A DNA stretch of 26,667 nucleotides from positions 1 to 26,667 of the forward strand of contig JAKUSK010000003.1 of the NCBI GenBank assembly GCA_022449325.1. The letters are read 5' to 3'. Position 1 is the first letter of the stretch. Each line of letters opens with the position of its first letter. The translations under genes were made by a program, and so were the position numbers. Shown here in pieces: positions 22,191 to 26,667 of the stretch. The stretch is from Nitrososphaerales archaeon (GTDB lineage: Archaea > Thermoproteota > Nitrososphaeria > Nitrososphaerales > UBA57). The notes under the pieces were generated by a model. It was not told the origin of the DNA. It searched no databases and saw nothing but the letters and a program-made list of their open reading frames with translations.

Positions 22191-22946
22191 ATGAATATAG
22201 CAGTATGTGTTAAACAAGTGCCAGACACTGCATCGCAATTAAAAATTTCAGAAGACAATAAATCAATAGATGAAAATGGAATAAAATACGAAATAAATCC
22301 TTTTGATGAATATGCATTAGAAGAAGCATTAAGACTCAAAGATAATGATAGTACAATTAACATTACAGTGATTTCCTTAGGGCCTGAACGAGTCAAACAA
22401 TCTTTAACAAAAACGTTGGCAATGGGAGCAGATGAAGCATTGCATATACAAACAGACGAGATAATCGAGGACTGCATGAATATAGCAACAATAATTGCAA
22501 ATGAAATAAAGAAAAATCAATATGATTTAATTTTATTTGGAAAGAAATCAGTAGATCAAGATAATAATCAAGTCGGAATTATGATAGGAGAATTAAATAA
22601 CATTTCTTGTATATCGAACTGTTCAGAATTCAGAATAGAGAGTAATAAAATAATTGCAAATAGAGAAGTAGAAGGATCTGTAGAAGTATTTGAGAGTGAA
22701 CTTCCAGTAATAATTACACATGAAAAAGGTAAAAATGAATTACGATATCCTTCGTTAAAAGATTTAATGGCAGCAAAGAAGAAGCCAATCAATACTATAA
22801 AGAACGAGGCAAATAAAGACAAGAGATCTGAATTAATAAAATTAGAATATCCAGAAAAAAGGGAAGAAGGAGTAATAATAGGAGAAGATAAATCTGCAGT
22901 AACTGAGTTAGTCAGAATACTAAGAGAAGATAAAAAAATCATCTAG
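22191..22946 (+). CDS. etfB: Electron transfer flavoprotein beta subunit
   Basis: Forms the ETF heterodimer with the next gene product; carries electrons from acyl-CoA dehydrogenases or takes part in FixABC-type bifurcation. It has 251 residues. The N-terminus MNIAVCVKQVPDTASQLKI, the INPFDEYALEEALRLKD segment, the LFGKKSVDQDNNQVG stretch and the PSLKDLMAAKKKPI recognition loop are family landmarks. The stop lies immediately before the etfA start region. The presence of FixC nearby favours a FixAB-like assignment. Confidence 0.93.
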   Translation: MNIAVCVKQVPDTASQLKISEDNKSIDENGIKYEINPFDEYALEEALRLKDNDSTINITVISLGPERVKQSLTKTLAMGADEALHIQTDEIIEDCMNIATIIANEIKKNQYDLILFGKKSVDQDNNQVGIMIGELNNISCISNCSEFRIESNKIIANREVEGSVEVFESELPVIITHEKGKNELRYPSLKDLMAAKKKPINTIKNEANKDKRSELIKLEYPEKREEGVIIGEDKSAVTELVRILREDKKII

Positions 22947-22955
22947 GTGTTATTT

Positions 22956-23924
22956 ATGGGATGTATTTTATCAATAATTGAAGCAAAAAATAAGAAAATT
23001 AGAAATTCATCGTTAGAAGTACTTTCAGAAAGTCAAAAAATAGCCAAAACGAAGAACTTAGAGAATAAAGTGATAATTTTAGGAGAATATGAGCAAAACA
23101 ACTCAGATCAAATTAATGAATTTGGAATAGATGTCATACTACTGGGAGCAACGGATAAGATAAAAGATTATTCACCAGATTTATATAAAAATGCAATATT
23201 AAATCTGATAAATCAATTAGAGCCAGAAATAATATTATTTTCAGGAAGTGCAATAGGAAAAGATATATCGCCAAGAATAGCCGCAAATCTGAATTATAAT
23301 CTAGTAACTGAATGTATAGAAATCACAATAGGAAATGATGGATATCAAATTAGAAGACCAATTTTTGCAGGAAAGATTATTCAGACTTTGAAATTTACTA
23401 AAGAACCAATAGTAATGTCATTAAAATCAAATTATTTCATGATTAAAAAAGTAGATCAAAAGGAATTTTCAACTGAACAAGTAAACATTGAAGAAGTGGA
23501 AAATACAACAATGCCCATGTTAAAAGAAATTATACAACCGCAGAAAGAAACATTAGATGTATCAGAGGCAGCGATAATAGTAGCAGGTGGAAGAGGAATG
23601 AAGGAACCTGACAATTTTAAGTTAATTGAAGAATTAGCGGAAGTATTAGATGCAGCAGTTGGAGCATCAAGAGCAGTAGTTGATGCAGGTTGGAGACCGC
23701 ATTCAGAACAAGTAGGTCAGACAGGTAAAATAGTATCGCCAAATTTATACATAGCCGCGGGAATATCAGGTGCAATACAACATCAAGTAGGAATGATTAA
23801 TTCAAAGTGTATAGTTGCAATAAATAAAGATAAGAATGCGCCAATCTTCAAATTCGCAGATTTTGGAATAGTTGGAGATTTATTTGAAATCATTCCAGAA
23901 TTAATTACAAAATTAAAAGAATAA
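22956..23924 (+). CDS. etfA: Electron transfer flavoprotein alpha subunit
   Basis: FAD-binding partner of EtfB. The C-terminal FAD domain shows VAGGRGMKEPDNF, then VGASRAVVDAGW, EQVGQTGKIVSPNLYIAAGISGAIQH and INKDKNAPIFKFADFGIVGD, all diagnostic. About 322 residues. ATG 22956 was chosen because AGGTG lies just before it; an in-frame GTG at 22947 adjoins the etfB stop and would add three residues. Ends one base short of the convergent FixC-like gene. Confidence 0.95.
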   Translation: MGCILSIIEAKNKKIRNSSLEVLSESQKIAKTKNLENKVIILGEYEQNNSDQINEFGIDVILLGATDKIKDYSPDLYKNAILNLINQLEPEIILFSGSAIGKDISPRIAANLNYNLVTECIEITIGNDGYQIRRPIFAGKIIQTLKFTKEPIVMSLKSNYFMIKKVDQKEFSTEQVNIEEVENTTMPMLKEIIQPQKETLDVSEAAIIVAGGRGMKEPDNFKLIEELAEVLDAAVGASRAVVDAGWRPHSEQVGQTGKIVSPNLYIAAGISGAIQHQVGMINSKCIVAINKDKNAPIFKFADFGIVGDLFEIIPELITKLKE

Positions 23925-23925
23925 A

Positions 23926-25212
23926 TTAAAGAGCATTAGCCCCTTTAATAGAATCTAGCAGTAAATTAAGTGAAGAGATATTATTATTTTTAATAGAACC
24001 ACGAATTATCTCACGAACAAATTTTTGAGAGTTTCCATCTATATTGTAGAGTGATTCAAAGATATTGCAGATCAATTTAGGATAATCTGAGTATAGTCGT
24101 GGATTTTCCATATATTTAGGTCCTTTTTTGAATTTTTTAATATCCGTTAGGACATTGTGGTCATAAAGGAGTTTTTCATAATTCGACAATGAAGAACTTG
24201 AGAAATTAGTTTGATTATTTGCAGATATAAATGCTTCAGCAGCTGCAATTCCAGAAGATATAGCTAGGTCAACTCCACGGAAAGTATAACCATTATTTAG
24301 CAACATTCCTGCAGCATCACCACACACCAATATACCATCGCCAAATAATTTAGGCATCATATCATATCCTGCTTCTGGAACAAGATGAGCACTATATTCT
24401 GCTACTTTGCCTTCATTAACAATACATGAAATATCAGGGTGGTTTTTGAATGTATTAAGAAGTGATGAGACTTGAGTTTTTGTATTAACTAGATCAGTTC
24501 CTTTGACAACAAGTCCAATTGAAATAGAGGATTTATTAGTATAAATAAATGCGCCACCTCGAAGGTAATTAGTAGGAGAGCCCACACAAACTAATGCCGC
24601 GCCGTTATTTTCGGAAATGCAAAAACGGTCATTTATTATATTATTAGGCAATTCGATGACTTCTTTAACGCCTACTGAAAAGTGTTCGGAATTAAATTGT
24701 TTTCTAAGACCTGCCTTTTTCGCAATAATTGAAGTAGCCCCATCAGCAGCAATAACTAATTTAGAAGTAATTTCATCATCTCCGCTTTTTATTCCTGTAA
24801 TAGATCCATTTTCATCAAATACGACATCGTCAACTTTGATTTCTGGAAATAATTCAGCTCCAGCGTCAACAGCTTTTTGGGCAAACCAACTATCAAATTT
24901 AGATCGAAAAGCAGTAAAACCATGATTAACAGAGTGATCAGAAGAGAAATTAGTTTGAAAACTAGATTTTTCAGTCATAAACATGATACTTTCTTTAGTG
25001 ATGTTTCTTTCAATCGGGGCATCGTCGGCAAAATCAGGAATCAGTTTAGAAAGTGAATACGGGTATATTCTTCCCCCATAGACATTCTTAGAACCGGGTT
25101 CTTTTCCACGTTCAAGAATTAGTACCTGATGACCGTTTTTAGCTAAACTATAGGCAGCCGCTGAACCTGCAGGGCCTGCGCCAACAATAATCACGTCATA
25201 ATCCGTTGACAT
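23926..25212 (-). CDS. FixC-like / ETF:quinone oxidoreductase-type flavoprotein
   Basis: FAD-dependent membrane-associated oxidoreductase expected to take electrons from ETF to the quinone pool. It has 428 residues. Rossmann FAD motif GAGPAGSAAAYSLAKNG near residue 11, AADGATS, then GDAAGMLLNNGYTFRGVDLAISSGIAAAEA in the substrate/FAD domain, and a C-terminal ENPRLYSDYPKL segment common to FixC. No C-terminal ferredoxin domain is fused and no FixX frame lies in the flanks. Geranylgeranyl-reductase family members are the main alternative, but convergence with etfBA favours FixC. TATA elements in 25213-25315 serve this and the helicase. Confidence 0.88.
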   Translation of the reverse strand: MSTDYDVIIVGAGPAGSAAAYSLAKNGHQVLILERGKEPGSKNVYGGRIYPYSLSKLIPDFADDAPIERNITKESIMFMTEKSSFQTNFSSDHSVNHGFTAFRSKFDSWFAQKAVDAGAELFPEIKVDDVVFDENGSITGIKSGDDEITSKLVIAADGATSIIAKKAGLRKQFNSEHFSVGVKEVIELPNNIINDRFCISENNGAALVCVGSPTNYLRGGAFIYTNKSSISIGLVVKGTDLVNTKTQVSSLLNTFKNHPDISCIVNEGKVAEYSAHLVPEAGYDMMPKLFGDGILVCGDAAGMLLNNGYTFRGVDLAISSGIAAAEAFISANNQTNFSSSSLSNYEKLLYDHNVLTDIKKFKKGPKYMENPRLYSDYPKLICNIFESLYNIDGNSQKFVREIIRGSIKNNNISSLNLLLDSIKGANAL

Positions 25213-25275
25213 TATATCAAAACTCTAATTTGGCAAATATTAACATTGTCGTCATTTGATAAATTTTTAACATGG

Positions 25276-25284
25276 ATTTTATAA
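25276..25284 (+). promoter_or_regulatory. TATA box of the DEAD-box helicase gene
   Basis: TTTTATAAG is centred about 36 bases before the GTG start, giving a predicted leader of roughly ten bases. Lies in the divergent gap with the FixC-like gene. Confidence 0.45.
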
Positions 25285-25315
25285 GCAAGCAAACTGTTGA
25301 TAGTCGTGAATATTA

Positions 25316-26667
25316 GTGAGTGAAAAGTTAGTTTTCAGCGACATTGAAATTGACAAACAATTAATTTCAACATTAGACGAAGCAGGAATAAAAGAGCCAA
25401 CGGAAATTCAGGAAAAAGCCATACCTTTACTGTTAAATGGAGAGGACGTAATAGCTCAATCAAATACTGGAACGGGTAAAACATTAGCATTTGGCATACC
25501 AATAGTACAGAGTTTAGAAGAAGGAACTCGAGATATAGAAGCTTTAGTATTAGTTCCTACAAGAGAATTAGCAGATCAAGTAACTAAAGAAATTAAGAAG
25601 ATTTCAAGATATAAAAAATTAAAAATGACCAAAGTATGTGGAGGTGAATCACCAAATATACAAAGAGCGTCAATAAGAAGAAATCCAAGTCTATTAGTCG
25701 CAACTCCGGGAAGGTTAATTGATTTTATTGAAAGAGGAGTAGTTAATTTAGATTGGGTTAAGTTTCTTGTTATTGATGAAGCAGACACTATGTTAGAAAT
25801 GGGTTTCATCGAAGATATAGAATTCATCATAAGATCAATAGAAAATAAACATCAAACGGCATTATTTTCAGCAACATTTCCTCAACCAATAATTCAACTG
25901 GCGAAAAAATACCAAGATCAAGCTAAAAGAATAATGATACATGAAGATAATAAAATAGCAGAAGAAAAATTAGAACAATATTATTTATGTGTGAATAGTG
26001 AAAGAAATAAACAAGATTTATTAATTGAATTAATTGAAGATATAGAACCTGAAAAAGGAATTATTTTTTGTAGGACAAAATCAGATACAAAAAGGATTCA
26101 TAAAGTATTAAGAAATCTAGAGATAAAAGCAGTGGTAACCAATGGAGATATGAGTCAGGCGCAAAGAGACAGGTCAATGAAGAGATTCAAAGAAAAGAGA
26201 ACAAAAATAATTGTTGCTACGGATCTATTGAGCAGAGGAATTCATGTAGAAAATGTCGATTACATAATTAACTACAATGTTCCAAAAAATAGAGATTCAT
26301 ACTTTCATAGAATTGGAAGAACAGCAAGAATAGGAAATAAAGGAAAAGCAATAACAATAGTTGCAGGTAGAGAAACTAGAGATTTTGTTGAATTGAAGAG
26401 AGAAATCAAAAGTAAAGTTACGAATTTTGAAGGTAAGCAAATTTACAGATATGAAATTCCTCTAGAAGAAGAAAAATATACAAGAATGGGAAGAAGAAAT
26501 GGAAGAGGAGGTTCTCCAAGATATGGAAGAGGAGGACAAAACAGAGATTCTTCAAGAGGTAGACGGTACGGAGGTAATCGTTCTGGAGGTTACGGAGGTA
26601 ATCGTTCTGGAGGTTACGGAGGTAATCGTTCTGGAGGTTACGGAGGTAATCGTTCTGGAGGTTACGG
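25316..26667 (+). CDS. DEAD-box RNA helicase with RGG/GGNRSGGY tail, cut by window edge
   Basis: ATP-dependent RNA unwinding or remodelling. Start is GTG 25316 (MSEKLVFSDIEIDKQL); a stop lies in frame shortly upstream of it in the only ATG-initiated alternative. About 450 residues are visible with all core motifs in order: Q motif EPTEIQEKAIP, motif I SNTGTGKT, PTRELA, TPGRL, DEAD, SAT, then IIFCRTKSDT, VATDLLSRGI and HRIGRTAR. After about residue 395 the chain becomes basic and glycine-rich (RMGRRNGRGG, RYGRGG) and then repeats YGGNRSGG. The protein continues past the window. The RGG-type tail should give nonspecific RNA binding and perhaps phase separation. Confidence 0.95.
   Translation, partial: MSEKLVFSDIEIDKQLISTLDEAGIKEPTEIQEKAIPLLLNGEDVIAQSNTGTGKTLAFGIPIVQSLEEGTRDIEALVLVPTRELADQVTKEIKKISRYKKLKMTKVCGGESPNIQRASIRRNPSLLVATPGRLIDFIERGVVNLDWVKFLVIDEADTMLEMGFIEDIEFIIRSIENKHQTALFSATFPQPIIQLAKKYQDQAKRIMIHEDNKIAEEKLEQYYLCVNSERNKQDLLIELIEDIEPEKGIIFCRTKSDTKRIHKVLRNLEIKAVVTNGDMSQAQRDRSMKRFKEKRTKIIVATDLLSRGIHVENVDYIINYNVPKNRDSYFHRIGRTARIGNKGKAITIVAGRETRDFVELKREIKSKVTNFEGKQIYRYEIPLEEEKYTRMGRRNGRGGSPRYGRGGQNRDSSRGRRYGGNRSGGYGGNRSGGYGGNRSGGYGGNRSGGY
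26567..26667 (+). repeat. 24-nt in-frame tandem repeat coding YGGNRSGG
   Basis: Four complete 24-base units (26567-26590, 26591-26614, 26615-26638, 26639-26662) and five bases of a fifth appear identical at the nucleotide level, starting TACGGAGG. They encode the RNA-binding tail of the helicase. The array runs off the window, so total copy number is unknown. Confidence 0.92.

Noticed and set aside
22103..22942. Two minus-strand frames of 124 codons over etfB
   Set aside because: Antisense of a clear EtfB with family motifs along its full length.
26567..26667. CRISPR-like array
   Set aside because: Units are contiguous 24-base in-frame coding repeats without spacers and encode the helicase tail.

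Overview
This window comes from an AT-rich archaeal chromosome. The archaeal assignment rests on several independent signs: a 435-residue EF-1A of archaeal/eukaryotic type; a tRNA gene with bulge-helix-bulge introns and the C1-G72 pair typical of archaeal tRNA-Tyr; TATA boxes 22-30 bases before start codons with very short or no leaders; a half-size archaeal heme A synthase; and archaeal-type phosphohexomutases. The EF-1A sequence and overall gene content remind me of Thaumarchaeota (Nitrososphaerota), perhaps a heterotrophic marine lineage, because no ammonia-oxidation gene is seen and acyl-CoA catabolism genes are. A marine euryarchaeal group cannot be excluded. The taxon is an inference; no search was run.

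Layout. 1-2921: a MeaB-type GTPase (minus, cut by the left edge) diverges from a split B12-dependent acyl-CoA mutase, large and small subunits. The large subunit carries Phe98 and Gln216 where methylmalonyl-CoA mutase has Tyr89 and Arg207, so it is more likely an isobutyryl-CoA-type mutase. 3005-7568: a tightly packed minus-strand operon encodes a CUT1-like ABC importer (ATPase, two permeases, membrane-anchored binding protein) and a small anchored exported protein. The binding protein has two runs of exactly ten aspartates. 7807-9387: EF-1A, preceded on the same strand by tRNA-Tyr(GUA). The tRNA gene is interrupted by four introns (13, 44, 19 and 21 nt). Removing them leaves a perfect 74-nt cloverleaf with a genome-encoded CCA. 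This is the most remarkable object in the window. 9481-10571: pterin carbinolamine dehydratase, a PepSY-like small protein and an SRPBCC protein.

10568-16382: terminal oxidase cluster. On the minus strand lie an 85-residue two-helix protein, CoxB (one helix plus CuA), CoxA (A2 type), CtaA, a CtaG/DUF1404-like protein, a 59-residue protein and CtaB. A small membrane protein and CoxC flank a divergent promoter. 16384-19374: a run of membrane proteins of mostly unknown function, including a SpoIIM-family protein and a membrane-anchored Hsp20-like protein. 19455-22110: two convergent phosphohexomutases. 22191-25212: ETF beta, ETF alpha and a convergent FixC-like flavoprotein. 25316 to the end: a DEAD-box RNA helicase with an RGG/GGNRSGGY tail, cut by the right edge.

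How it may fit together (inference): the mutase and its GTPase chaperone process branched acyl-CoAs. ETF/FixC could pass acyl-CoA dehydrogenase electrons to the quinone pool. The heme a/CuA oxidase then consumes electrons with oxygen. This suits an aerobic, organic-carbon-using archaeon that also imports a solute by a CUT1-like system.
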